Position numbers and translations under genes: made by a program
In this document: positions 44,838-53,478 of the stretch, in pieces
Numbering within the stretch: the first letter of the stretch is position 1
Layout: the number at the start of each line of letters is the position of its first letter
The notes under the pieces: generated by a model
Database searches by the model: none
What the model saw: only the letters and a program-made list of their open reading frames with translations
What the model was told of the DNA's origin: nothing
Origin: UBA868 sp016776875
Lineage (GTDB): Bacteria > Pseudomonadota > Gammaproteobacteria > Arenicellales > UBA868
DNA: 64,000 nucleotides
Direction of reading: 5' to 3'
NCBI GenBank assembly: GCA_051201585.1
Contig: CP179198.1
Coordinates: 2,418,001 to 2,482,000, forward strand

Positions 44838-45554
44838 AAGTAAAGGGCCCCGACCAAGGATAACGAGCTTGAGGTTTTTTTTTCTTTTACTTTCCTTTAA
44901 CTTTCGGAAAACCATTAACGCAAAGCGATGATTTTTTTGCTCCGTCAAGCTTCCCACACAAATAATGTACTCGAGTGAGACAATATGCTCTAAGTGTTTG
45001 GGATATTTCGTTTCAACTAATGATTGGACTCTGGAAACATTTATCGGATTAGGCAAAAAAAGAATTTTTTGTTTACTAATTCTTTCATTTTGTTCTAATT
45101 CTTCACAGATAAACGGTGATACCCCGATCACTTTCGACGCTCGGCTATACAAAGACCTCCCAAGAAATCTTTTGAGCGCATTAGAAAAATTTGGTTCGCG
45201 GTAGGAATGACTGAAGGCGTTGTGCACAAAAACAAACCTCTTACCCCCATTAATAGTAACCAGATTAGCAAAATTAGGGCCTTCAAGATGACTGATCGTC
45301 AATTTTGGACGATACTTGAATTTAACAAATTGGATAAATAAAAGTCGCCAGAAATTTATGAAAATTTTTCCACCAACACCTCTGTTGCCCTTCGATGATG
45401 CGGTCCAAATTTTTTTCCCTGGTACATAAATCTCGTCATCATTCTCGAATAGTACGCAGGCTGCTCCCGCTATGTTTTCCAGCATCTCGCGAGCGACCGC
45501 TTCAGCACCTCCACCACTTAAGGAGTTGCATAGAATCAAGACTCGGTCAGTCAT
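44814..45554 (-). CDS. Glycosyltransferase family 4, N-terminal part (frameshifted)
   Basis: Begins VLILCNSLSGGGAEAVAREML, the acceptor-binding start of GT4 enzymes, then FVHNAFSH, KVIGVSPFICEELE, ICVGSLTEQKNHRFALMVF at the donor domain and LVILGRGPLL before it goes out of frame. It is the last gene of the long minus-strand run that includes the nonulosonic acid genes, so it may add that sugar or its neighbour to the glycan (inference). Confidence 0.78.
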   Translation of the reverse strand: MTDRVLILCNSLSGGGAEAVAREMLENIAGAACVLFENDDEIYVPGKKIWTASSKGNRGVGGKIFINFWRLLFIQFVKFKYRPKLTISHLEGPNFANLVTINGGKRFVFVHNAFSHSYREPNFSNALKRFLGRSLYSRASKVIGVSPFICEELEQNERISKQKILFLPNPINVSRVQSLVETKYPKHLEHIVSLEYIICVGSLTEQKNHRFALMVFRKLKESKRKKNLKLVILGRGPLLSEACGVW

Positions 45555-45615
45555 AAGAGATCACAAGTCTTGGATTCATCGTCTTAATATTAATGAGCTT
45601 TCTGTTACGAACGTC

Positions 45616-46662
45616 TCAGTCACTAACATCAAATTGGGCGCGCTCGAAGTCCTGAATGTTGCCAACATCTATCCAATATTCGTGTATTGGGAACATTGTT
45701 ACTTTATCGCCGCCAACGACTATTCGATTTAGAACCGTTGGCATGTCGCATCGACCACTAAAAAACTGACCGTCCAGAAGTTCCGGCTCTAGGACATAAA
45801 TTCCAGCGTTTACAAATACTTTTTTCGCAGGTTTCTCTTCGATCCGACTCATTTCACTTTCAAATCCAGATACAACCCCAAAAGGAATTTTAAACTCATG
45901 CTCCCTCACACACAGAGTAGCCATAGAATGATGCAAGTTATGGAAATCGAGAAGTTCTCCAAAATTTACTTTCGTTAGTAGATCGCCATTCATTACTAGC
46001 AAGGGTTCTGTAATTCTTGTCTGATCGAGAAGAGAAATTGCGCCCGCAGTACCAAGCGGCTCGGACTCTTGCAAATATTCAATCTGTACGCCCCATTGTG
46101 ATCCATCCCCAAAAAATTCGCGCACCTGCTCTCCTAAATAATTCACAGAGATAAAGAAATGAAAAAATCCATCATCAATAAGTTTTTCCAAAGTCGTCTG
46201 CAAAATAGGATTTTGGCCAACCTTTAGGAGAGGTTTAGGTGTATTTTCGGTCAAAGGGCGAAGACGCTTACCAAGACCCCCTGCCATCAGAAGAACGGGG
46301 TTTAATCGCTGCTCTTTCATTAAAAGATCTTGCGCTGTTCTCAAGCCGACAAGCCGCTTCGCCTGGTCAATCACCGGCAAATGCATCAGACCTTTCCTGC
46401 GCATGATTTGGACAGCCAATTGGGGAGTAGTGTCATCATGAATAGTGATCGGACTTGCTTCCATCGCATTCCTGCTTGGCGAGGACATCGATTGCCCTCT
46501 CAATAAAGCGCGGCGAATATCACCATCAGTAATTGTTCCCTTAAGTCTTCCCTCTCGATCTATTAACAAAACAATTCGGTGATCGTTTGTATTCAGTGCT
46601 TGAACTGCATCGCCTAAAGTAGATTCAACCGACAATAATGCTGATGTCCATTTTTCTTTCAT
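45616..46662 (-). CDS. CBS-domain nucleotidyltransferase (LegX/PtmE-like)
   Basis: 348 residues. Two CBS repeats (residues about 1-115) precede a nucleotidyltransferase domain beginning NPVLLMAGGLGKRLRPLTENTPKPLLKVG (G-G-x-G-x-R-L and K-P signature), with MNGDLLT as metal site and EYWIDVGNIQDFE near the end. The same CBS plus nucleotidyltransferase fusion is known as PtmE/LegX, which forms GDP-glucosamine for legionaminic acid synthesis in Campylobacter. The neighbours NeuB, NeuC and the LegC-type aminotransferase agree with that role. Confidence 0.85.
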   Translation of the reverse strand: MKEKWTSALLSVESTLGDAVQALNTNDHRIVLLIDREGRLKGTITDGDIRRALLRGQSMSSPSRNAMEASPITIHDDTTPQLAVQIMRRKGLMHLPVIDQAKRLVGLRTAQDLLMKEQRLNPVLLMAGGLGKRLRPLTENTPKPLLKVGQNPILQTTLEKLIDDGFFHFFISVNYLGEQVREFFGDGSQWGVQIEYLQESEPLGTAGAISLLDQTRITEPLLVMNGDLLTKVNFGELLDFHNLHHSMATLCVREHEFKIPFGVVSGFESEMSRIEEKPAKKVFVNAGIYVLEPELLDGQFFSGRCDMPTVLNRIVVGGDKVTMFPIHEYWIDVGNIQDFERAQFDVSD

Positions 46663-46704
46663 ATTGAGTTTAAAATCAGAAGAGTGTTAGTCTCAAAAAA
46701 ATTT

Positions 46705-47325
46705 TCAAAACAAACTTTTTGTAACTACCATGCCTGCTTTTACCATCTGGCTATCGCCTACAAAAACCTCAGGAATGATTACCGATCCTGTTCCGATCAT
46801 TGTCATCTTTCCAACCTGAACGCTACCAGCAAGCACTGAACTTGGACATAAGTGTGACCCCTCGCCTACTGCAGAGTCATGATCCACTTGAGCACCCGAA
46901 TTTATAATAGAGTCTCGCCGAATGATCACACCTGGCTGAATAACCGCTGTCGCCATTACCTGAACCCCATCCTCTAAAATTGCCTCGGGCGCAATAAATG
47001 CCGACGGGTCAATGACTTGAATAAAATTAAACCCTAACGCCCGCATTTTTTTTGCGAGTTGATGTCGGGCTGACTGACCCGGTTTTGTCATACCAAGTCC
47101 ATTTACTAAATCAATTTTGTCGGGTTCAAATTTTACGACCTCTCGGTCATCTCCAATAATAGGAACTCCCAAAACACTCGCCTTAAGTTTAGGAGATTGA
47201 TCAGTTGCTCCAATTATCTTACGATCTAATCGCTTCAATATCGATATCAACACCTTTGCGTGACCGCCTGCGCCCAAAACGATTATTGGTTTGACTTCAG
47301 ATAAGGTCATCGGGTTCAAAGTCAT
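46705..47325 (-). CDS. NeuD/PglD-like sugar O- or N-acyltransferase
   Basis: About 206 residues (a start at 47310 is also possible; both overlap the neuB end). N-terminal nucleotide-sugar site ILGAGGHAKVLISIL, then hexapeptide repeats from about residue 110 (PSAFIAPEAILEDGVQVMATAVIQPGVIIR, catalytic histidine in GAQVDHDSAVGEGSHLCP). It should acetylate an amino-sugar nucleotide or the nonulosonic acid. It lies between neuB and legX on the same strand. Confidence 0.85.
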   Translation of the reverse strand: MTLNPMTLSEVKPIIVLGAGGHAKVLISILKRLDRKIIGATDQSPKLKASVLGVPIIGDDREVVKFEPDKIDLVNGLGMTKPGQSARHQLAKKMRALGFNFIQVIDPSAFIAPEAILEDGVQVMATAVIQPGVIIRRDSIINSGAQVDHDSAVGEGSHLCPSSVLAGSVQVGKMTMIGTGSVIIPEVFVGDSQMVKAGMVVTKSLF

Positions 47326-48380
47326 CTACCGCATAGGAGTCAACCAAATTCCAGTACTCCATTGGAGAACGCCCTTTTCCCGCTCGTTTGGCTATCAAAT
47401 CGTCTTCTTGGATTTTTGCTCCTCTTTTTATGCGTCGAGCAGCAACCAAACTCTTTCGCGCTATTGCTAAATTTTTAACCTCACATGAATGAGGCGTTTT
47501 TTCGCCAGTGCCCATCGCACTTTCTACTGAGCGAATTTCTTCAACCATGCGCCTAAATTCAACAGGCTCTAGTGATGCCGAGTGGTCGGGTCCATCCCAT
47601 GTTCGATCAAGAGTAAGATGTTTCTCAATAACCGAAGCACCCAGTGCAACCGCGATAGTTGGCATTAGACATCCGAGTGTGTGATCGGAATACCCTACTT
47701 GAAGTCCAAATATTTCCGACAGAGTAATCATCGCCTTCAAATTTACACTATCCATTGGCGCGGGGTATTCCGTCGTACAATGAAGCAGAGTCACGGTTTC
47801 CTTAAGCGCTTGCTGCCCGTCGTGAGACTCGAACGCGCTCAAAAACGCTTCGTGCGTCGGATTAACACGACCGAGGAGTCCAAATGCCAGAACCGAAAGA
47901 GCAGTGCGAACTTCCTTTAACGTCGACATCCCAGTGGAAAGAATAATTTTTCGGCCAGTTTCTGCAAAATTTAGCAGCAGAGGTCCATTAGTTATCTCTC
48001 CTGAAGAAATTTTTAAAATAGGAAGGTTTAGGTCCTGCGTTAAAAATCTCAAACTCCTCTGATCGAAAGCGGTCGAAATAAATTGAAGACCTAATCCTTC
48101 TGCACGATCTTTTAATTGAAAATGAGCAGAAAAATCAAGCTGAAGCCTCTTAAGCATCTGATACTGAGATTCGTTTACCGAGGTAGATACCTGTTGATAT
48201 TCAGCCTTTTCTGCATTCAGAGTTACCAAATGGTCGACATCAAACGTCTGAAATTTAACAGCATCGGCTCCTGAGTTACTTGCTGCATCTACTAACTGAA
48301 ATGCTTTTTCCAAGCTTACCATCATGATTGACTCCTATCTCCGCAATTACAAAAGTTTTTGGCCTATCTTCACCAATCAA
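47297..48380 (-). CDS. neuB: NeuB-family nonulosonic acid synthase (frameshifted near the start)
   Basis: The long frame 47297-48325 contains ADAVKFQTF, ISTAFDQRSLRFL, LPILKISSGEITNGPLLLNFAETG, LSTGMSTL, LHCTTEYPAP, GYSDHTLG, ASVIEKHLTLDRTWDGPDHSASLEP and a SAF domain at the end. The missing family start KTFVIAEIGVNHDGKL lies just upstream in another frame (about 48312-48359) and joins if one G near 48310 is dropped. A TTG at 48380 is a possible start. It condenses phosphoenolpyruvate with a six-carbon amino sugar to form a sialic-like acid; the substrate is probably the LegG product. Confidence 0.82.
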
Positions 48381-49029
48381 CGGTATCACTCCTAGCAAAC
48401 GCGCGGAGAATCTCTAATCCTTTTGGACCGCTTCGTTCAGGATGAAATTGCACTCCAGTTATATTATTTTTCGACAAAGCGGCTGTAATCACTGCCCCAC
48501 TATAATCACACTCTGCTGATAAGTCTTTGGGATTGGCGAGAGATGCCATATAAGAATGAACAAAGTAAAAAAAATCACCAGAATCCGTTGTGCTCAAGCT
48601 TGAGCATTCCCAACCCTGTTTTTTTGATGATGGAAAGATAGCACTCCATCCAATATGAGGGACTTTTCTTTCTCTCACGCCAAAAGTATTTACTGAGGGA
48701 ATTTTAATAACTTTTCCCTGGATCAGCCCTAATCCGCGGGTCACACCATTTTCTTCGCTTGAATCAAGTAGCAATTGCATCCCAAGACATATTCCAAGCA
48801 AAGGTGTGCCTTTAGCCACTACGTCGCCTAAAACAAAATTGAGCTCATTTTTCTTCAGCTCGTCCATGCCGGCCGCAAACGCCCCCACCCCAGGCAACAC
48901 GAGCCTCCTTGCCTTACAGATAACGATTGGATCTTTTGAAACCTCAACGGTAAAACCAATCGTTTCAAACGCCCTGACTAAACTACCCAAGTTAGCGATT
49001 TTTGACTCTATTACTGTAACTTCTGCCAC
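48370..49029 (-). CDS. HisH-like glutamine amidotransferase for sugar acetamidino formation
   Basis: 219 residues. Class I amidotransferase triad: GICLGMQLLLDSS (nucleophile cysteine at about residue 81) and GVQFHPERSG (histidine, glutamate). Its N-terminus (VTVIESKIANLGSLVRAFE) is that of HisH. It is not in a histidine operon but beside a HisF-like and a PseA/WbpG-like gene, the three-gene set that in Pseudomonas and Legionella relatives makes acetamidino groups on amino sugars. It would supply ammonia through the HisF-like partner. Confidence 0.85.
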   Translation of the reverse strand: MAEVTVIESKIANLGSLVRAFETIGFTVEVSKDPIVICKARRLVLPGVGAFAAGMDELKKNELNFVLGDVVAKGTPLLGICLGMQLLLDSSEENGVTRGLGLIQGKVIKIPSVNTFGVRERKVPHIGWSAIFPSSKKQGWECSSLSTTDSGDFFYFVHSYMASLANPKDLSAECDYSGAVITAALSKNNITGVQFHPERSGPKGLEILRAFARSDTVDW

Positions 49030-49044
49030 GAATACACAGCTCCA

Positions 49045-49810
49045 TTAATTAGGCGGCACTCTTACGGAAATATGTTCCTTCAAACATTTTTCTCGAAATT
49101 CTCGCAGTGAAAACTGTTGATAGTGCAAAGCTGTTGCAATCGCTACGGCATCTGCATTGCCATAGTTAATCACATCTACGAGATGATCAGGATTTCCTAA
49201 ACCACCGCTTGCTACTACCGGTATATCAACCACGTCCGTGACTGCTCTTACTAAATCAATATCGAGACCTGTCCCGGTTCCCTCTTGATCGACCGAAGTG
49301 AGTATGATCTCTCCTGCTCCAAGGTTTTGGCCTCGCCTTGCCCATTCAATTACATCCAGTCCGCTGCGCTCCCTTCCGTTGTCATAAAAAGCTTCCCAAT
49401 CATCATGATTTTTTTTTGCCTGAATCGACAGAACCATGCATTGACTACCGAATCTACGAGAAATTTCAGTGATGATCTCAGGCGACTTTATTGCACCCGT
49501 ATTAATTGCGACTTTATCAGCACCCGCTCTAAGGACCGCAGCCACGTCCTCAACAGTTCGAAGCCCTCCCCCTACTGTCACAGGGACAAAAATATTCCGA
49601 GTTGTTTGTGCAACAATTTCTAAGATATTATTTCGCTCGTAAAGACTAGCGACAATATCTTCATAGTAGATCTCATCAATCCCTTCTAAATAATACCGCT
49701 CTGCAAATTCATTTGGATCGCCAAGCTTACGCAACCCCTCGAACTGGACTCCCTTTACAAGATTCGGAAGCTTTTACATCTAATCGAGCGATCAGTCGAA
49801 TATTACGCAC
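49045..49810 (-). CDS. HisF-like cyclase partner for sugar acetamidino formation (frameshifted)
   Basis: The long frame from a TTG at 49734 reads RKLGDPNEFAERYYLEG, VPVTVGGGLRTVEDVAAVLRAGADKVAINTG and VASGGLGNPDHLVDVINYGNADAVAIATAL, a HisF barrel without its first strand. That strand is present upstream in another frame: NIRLIARLDVKA, with the catalytic aspartate, from a GTG at 49810. Dropping one T in GCTTCCG (about 49768) gives RLDVKAPNLVKGVQFEGLRK. It should deliver ammonia to the PseA-like amidotransferase. Confidence 0.8.
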
Positions 49811-49817
49811 TAGCTTT

Positions 49818-51143
49818 TCAATCCCAAACGGTGTGGCGAAGGCTCCATTTATTCGTCTTGCGAGTCCAAATATGCGGAGATCGGAATGTATCCGCGAGAG
49901 ATTCAAAGTACTCGCGATCCATTAAGGATTGTTCAAAATTTTGACTCGCCATTGGAAACTCATCTATTGGGATGCTTAAGTACCTGAATAAGTCATCGGA
50001 AAACCGCTCCGGAAATTCTCCATCATATTTTTTAACTAACGCGACGCCTTCCTCTCGAGTAATCTCGTTGTTCCTGATCTCTTGCGCAGCATCATAGGTT
50101 GCCCGCCCAATCCCGAACTTTATGAACGTCGTGTAGTAGTGCAAATCATCTATCTTATCGTCGATACTGTTGTATTTACTGTAAGTGCCCGGGGTTCGTT
50201 CAGGAGAGGGTTTAAAGCCACCATTCTCAACTGCGTAGTAATACGCTCCTTGGGGGTGCCACGGCAAATAGTAGCCTAAGTATTGGACGTTGATTCCAGT
50301 TTTACGCATAGATTCCGGATTAATTGGCAAGTAAGGCGATAGATCCACTTTGTTAATTCCAAAATCCGTTTGCAATTGCTCAATCGAAACACCCCCAAGA
50401 AAAATCTCGGATTCGTCTTCACGGCTAAAATATGACCAATCACGCTGCGCAGAGCCTGCATCTTCAGTTGGATTTCCATATTCCGCTTCATTCTCTCCAT
50501 AAAATACCAACGGAATATCAAATAAAGCGGCCATCTTCGGCGCTAGACCCTTTTGGCCAAACATAAAGGGCTGGAAGGGATGGAAAAGGTTTTCGACCGC
50601 TAGGCGAGTTAGCAACCGATGGACTCTTCCATTCGGTGTCATCAAATAATTATCGAATCCAGAATTAATCCAAGCCTGAAAATTTTGCCATCCCCAATCT
50701 GTATATTGATGAGGCGCCCATGTTACCGTAAGCGGGTTCATTCCGAATCGATTTTTAAGCACATGGGCGGCATAAAAACTATCCTTTCCGCCAGATCCCG
50801 GCACTAAGCAGTCATACCCTTGACCATTTTTCCTGTACGAGTCACACAACTTGCCCAACTCCTTTTCTCGCTCATCCCAATCCACCTCATTGTGTTTTGC
50901 TTCAGCATACCGGCATGCGTCACAAACCCCCTCGCTATCAAAAAAAATTGTAGACTTCTTAGTGTCACTGGTATGATCAAATTCCACTGCTGAATTCGGG
51001 CGCTGATTTGAAATTACACATCGCGCGCAAAATTTAACCTCTGAAGGTAATCCATAAAGAGGTGCGGCTTTCGAATCAGGTTCGTCAGAACTTATAGCAT
51101 CCTCATGAATTCCAGTTGAGGCAGGTCGTTTAATAGAAATCAT
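49818..51143 (-). CDS. N-acetyl sugar amidotransferase, PseA/WbpG-like
   Basis: 441 residues. An N-terminal zinc-ribbon-like pair (CARCVISNQRPNS and CDACRYAEAKH), the PP-loop of an ATP pyrophosphatase (CLVPGSGGKDSFYAAHVLK) at about residue 112, and a large C-terminal part with VFYGENEAEYGNPTEDAG and YYLPWHPQGAYYYA. Family members convert an N-acetyl group of an amino sugar to an N-acetamidino group using ammonia from HisH/HisF partners. All three partners are adjacent here. The N-terminus of about 35 residues is longer than usual. It overlaps neuC by four bases. Confidence 0.88.
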   Translation of the reverse strand: MISIKRPASTGIHEDAISSDEPDSKAAPLYGLPSEVKFCARCVISNQRPNSAVEFDHTSDTKKSTIFFDSEGVCDACRYAEAKHNEVDWDEREKELGKLCDSYRKNGQGYDCLVPGSGGKDSFYAAHVLKNRFGMNPLTVTWAPHQYTDWGWQNFQAWINSGFDNYLMTPNGRVHRLLTRLAVENLFHPFQPFMFGQKGLAPKMAALFDIPLVFYGENEAEYGNPTEDAGSAQRDWSYFSREDESEIFLGGVSIEQLQTDFGINKVDLSPYLPINPESMRKTGINVQYLGYYLPWHPQGAYYYAVENGGFKPSPERTPGTYSKYNSIDDKIDDLHYYTTFIKFGIGRATYDAAQEIRNNEITREEGVALVKKYDGEFPERFSDDLFRYLSIPIDEFPMASQNFEQSLMDREYFESLADTFRSPHIWTRKTNKWSLRHTVWD

Positions 51144-52312
51144 GGTTTTTGCTCATCATGTTCAGCATCAAAAAAAATTTTCTTTTTTTGGTCAATTAAA
51201 TTTACTTTGCGCAGTATCTCAACTATTGCCCTAGAAGCGCCTCCCGAGCCATGGGGATTTGACACAGACCCTAGTTTCCGTTGAAAACTCGCACTAAACA
51301 ATTGATCAAACGCCTCGGATATATCCTCAGCATTAGTCCCACAGTCAATCACACTCGCCGCTCGAATTCGACCCTTTTGGCGATCTCCAATGTTAACGGT
51401 TCCAACTCCTAGAGTCGGCGCTTCTATAATCCCACTTGAAGAATTACCCACCATCCCGCTTACGTATTTCAGTAAAGATAAATACCTAAGCTGCCCAAGC
51501 GATGTACAAGAGATTGCTGAGGGTCGCGACTCAACAAAAGAATCAATCAACGCATTTATGGCGCGACCCTCTGTATCGGCATTCGATTTGGTAAAAATTA
51601 ACTGCACATCTGTATATCTACTAAGCACCTCTAACAAATGCTTGAAATCCCGCGCTCCAGAACCAGGCTCCAAAGTGACTGAATGAAATGTGATGAGGAG
51701 ACTTTTTCCTCTTAAGCTGATCCCAAGTTCGTTTTCAATTTCTTTTTTACTGACTAGCTTGAGATTAGTAAGATTGTCGATGCCAGGCGCCCCAACATTG
51801 AACACCGTATCTGGATTCTCTCCTAACTGAATCACCCGATCACGATACTGATTAGTTGAGGTAAAGTGCAACGATGACATTTTAGTGATGCTGTGACGAA
51901 TTGCGTCATCAAATGCTCCAACCGTCACCTCACCGCCATGGATATGTGCGATTGGAATCACGGCGAACATTGCAGCACACGCCGCGGCTAGAATTTCGAA
52001 GCGATCGCCAAGTAACACCACCGTATCAGGTCTCAAACCATCAAAAGCATCTGCAAATCCGATCAGACCTAAACCAGTGGCTTTTGTTACTCCAATCGCG
52101 GAATCACTTGAGAGCAAAGTCTCAACTTTTTTTGAAATACAAAACCCGTCTCTCTCTATCTGACGAACGGTATCACCGAACTCACTTGATAAATGCATTC
52201 CTGTGACAACTAACTGAAGCTCAAGGTCAGCCGCATTTTCAATCTCTTTTAGGATCCAATAAAGCAATCCATAATCTGCTCTTGACCCGGTTACCACACA
52301 TATTTTTTTCAT
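51140..52312 (-). CDS. neuC: UDP-N-acetylglucosamine 2-epimerase, hydrolysing (NeuC/LegG-like)
   Basis: 390 residues. ICVVTGSRADYGLLYWILKEI at the start, VVLLGDRFEILAAACAA and HIHGGEVTVGAFDDAIRHSITKMSS (the conserved histidines and G-D-R-x-E of the family), GVGTVNIGDRQKGRIRAASVIDCG near the end. It epimerises and hydrolyses UDP-linked N-acetylated hexosamine to free ManNAc or its 6-deoxy-4-acetamido derivative, giving the substrate of NeuB. It sits between the amidotransferase and the LegC-type gene with short overlaps. Confidence 0.9.
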   Translation of the reverse strand: MKKICVVTGSRADYGLLYWILKEIENAADLELQLVVTGMHLSSEFGDTVRQIERDGFCISKKVETLLSSDSAIGVTKATGLGLIGFADAFDGLRPDTVVLLGDRFEILAAACAAMFAVIPIAHIHGGEVTVGAFDDAIRHSITKMSSLHFTSTNQYRDRVIQLGENPDTVFNVGAPGIDNLTNLKLVSKKEIENELGISLRGKSLLITFHSVTLEPGSGARDFKHLLEVLSRYTDVQLIFTKSNADTEGRAINALIDSFVESRPSAISCTSLGQLRYLSLLKYVSGMVGNSSSGIIEAPTLGVGTVNIGDRQKGRIRAASVIDCGTNAEDISEAFDQLFSASFQRKLGSVSNPHGSGGASRAIVEILRKVNLIDQKKKIFFDAEHDEQKP

Positions 52313-53478
52313 GGGTTAGCGCTCACAACACTGCTCGGCAGATTAATCAACTGATTCTCAATTGCCCGAGCATTCACAATCTCAAACTGCAAACAATTCT
52401 CGAACATAAGCAAAGAAGGCATTGGTGTCCACATAGGCCGGGTCATAACCCCTAGCTGATTAGTTTTCGAGAGAATGTCATCTCGTGTCGAGCGATCAGG
52501 CACCAATATCGCATTTAACCAATAATTAGATCGGGCTTTAGCGGGTTCAGAAAAGAACTGAACATCAGCGTAGTCGTCAAGCCACTCGGCATAAACGCTG
52601 GATAGTTGTCTTTTTTGAAGCACGAAATGCTCGAGTCGTTCAATTTGCGCGAGCCCAAGCGCCGCGTTTAAATTTGGTAATCGGTAATTAAAGCCGATCT
52701 CGTCGTGAATAAATAAATAAGGATGCGGCTGTTTCGCGGTAGTGGTCAAGTGCTTTATTCGCTCCTTCAGTCGCTCTGAATCAGTAATAATCGCACCACC
52801 GCCACCCGTCGTAATGATCTTATTGCCATTAAAACTTAAAGTCCCGAGAGAACCCAATCGACCGGTGTGTATGCCTCCAGAATAACTTCCCAGTGATTCG
52901 GCTGCATCTTCGATCACAGGTATATTATAGCGCTCGCAAATTGTTATTATCTTTTCAACCTGAGCGGGATGTCCGAGGTTATGAACCGGAACGCATGCTC
53001 GAATAACCTTTTCTGAGAATCGGTTCCAGCATAGACCATCATCTCGCACTTCAGCGTACTCCTCAAGAAACTGGGCCAAACTGTCTGGACTCAACCCAAG
53101 AGTTTTTCGATCAACGTCAACAAAAATAGGGGATCCGCCACAATAGGAAATAGCATTACACGTCGCGACAAACGTTAAAGGCGTAGTAATGACTTCATCC
53201 CCCGCACGCACTCCAATGGCATGAAGGGCTACATGCAGCGCTGCGGTGCCACTACTAACCGCGACTGCAAAACGGGCTCCCGTGTACTTGGCAATTGCTT
53301 CCTCAAACTCGCCAACATTTTTACCAACCGAGGACACAAAAGTGGAATCGATCGCGTCGATCACGTATGACTTTTCAGTCTCACCAAGTCTCGGCGCGTG
53401 CAACGGAATAAACTGATCAGAGCAATAGATTTCCCTTACCTTAGCAACAAGCGCATCGGCAAAATTGCTAGTACTCAT
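52309..53478 (-). CDS. LegC-type PLP aminotransferase
   Basis: About 389 residues from the ATG at 53478, which overlaps the epimerase stop (ATGA); a longer frame to 53523 would lie in that gene. Signatures: IPLHAPRLGETEKSYV, VSSGTAALHVAL, TTPLTFVATCNAI, DAAESLGSYSGG and the PLP lysine in SFNGNKIITTGGGG, which is characteristic of LegC. It makes the 4-amino group of the UDP-4-amino-6-deoxy sugar of the legionaminic acid route. Confidence 0.88.
   Translation of the reverse strand: MSTSNFADALVAKVREIYCSDQFIPLHAPRLGETEKSYVIDAIDSTFVSSVGKNVGEFEEAIAKYTGARFAVAVSSGTAALHVALHAIGVRAGDEVITTPLTFVATCNAISYCGGSPIFVDVDRKTLGLSPDSLAQFLEEYAEVRDDGLCWNRFSEKVIRACVPVHNLGHPAQVEKIITICERYNIPVIEDAAESLGSYSGGIHTGRLGSLGTLSFNGNKIITTGGGGAIITDSERLKERIKHLTTTAKQPHPYLFIHDEIGFNYRLPNLNAALGLAQIERLEHFVLQKRQLSSVYAEWLDDYADVQFFSEPAKARSNYWLNAILVPDRSTRDDILSKTNQLGVMTRPMWTPMPSLLMFENCLQFEIVNARAIENQLINLPSSVVSANP

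Noticed and set aside
48370..49810. Histidine biosynthesis genes hisH and hisF
   Set aside because: No other his gene is nearby, and both flank a PseA/WbpG-like amidotransferase, which is the sugar acetamidino context.
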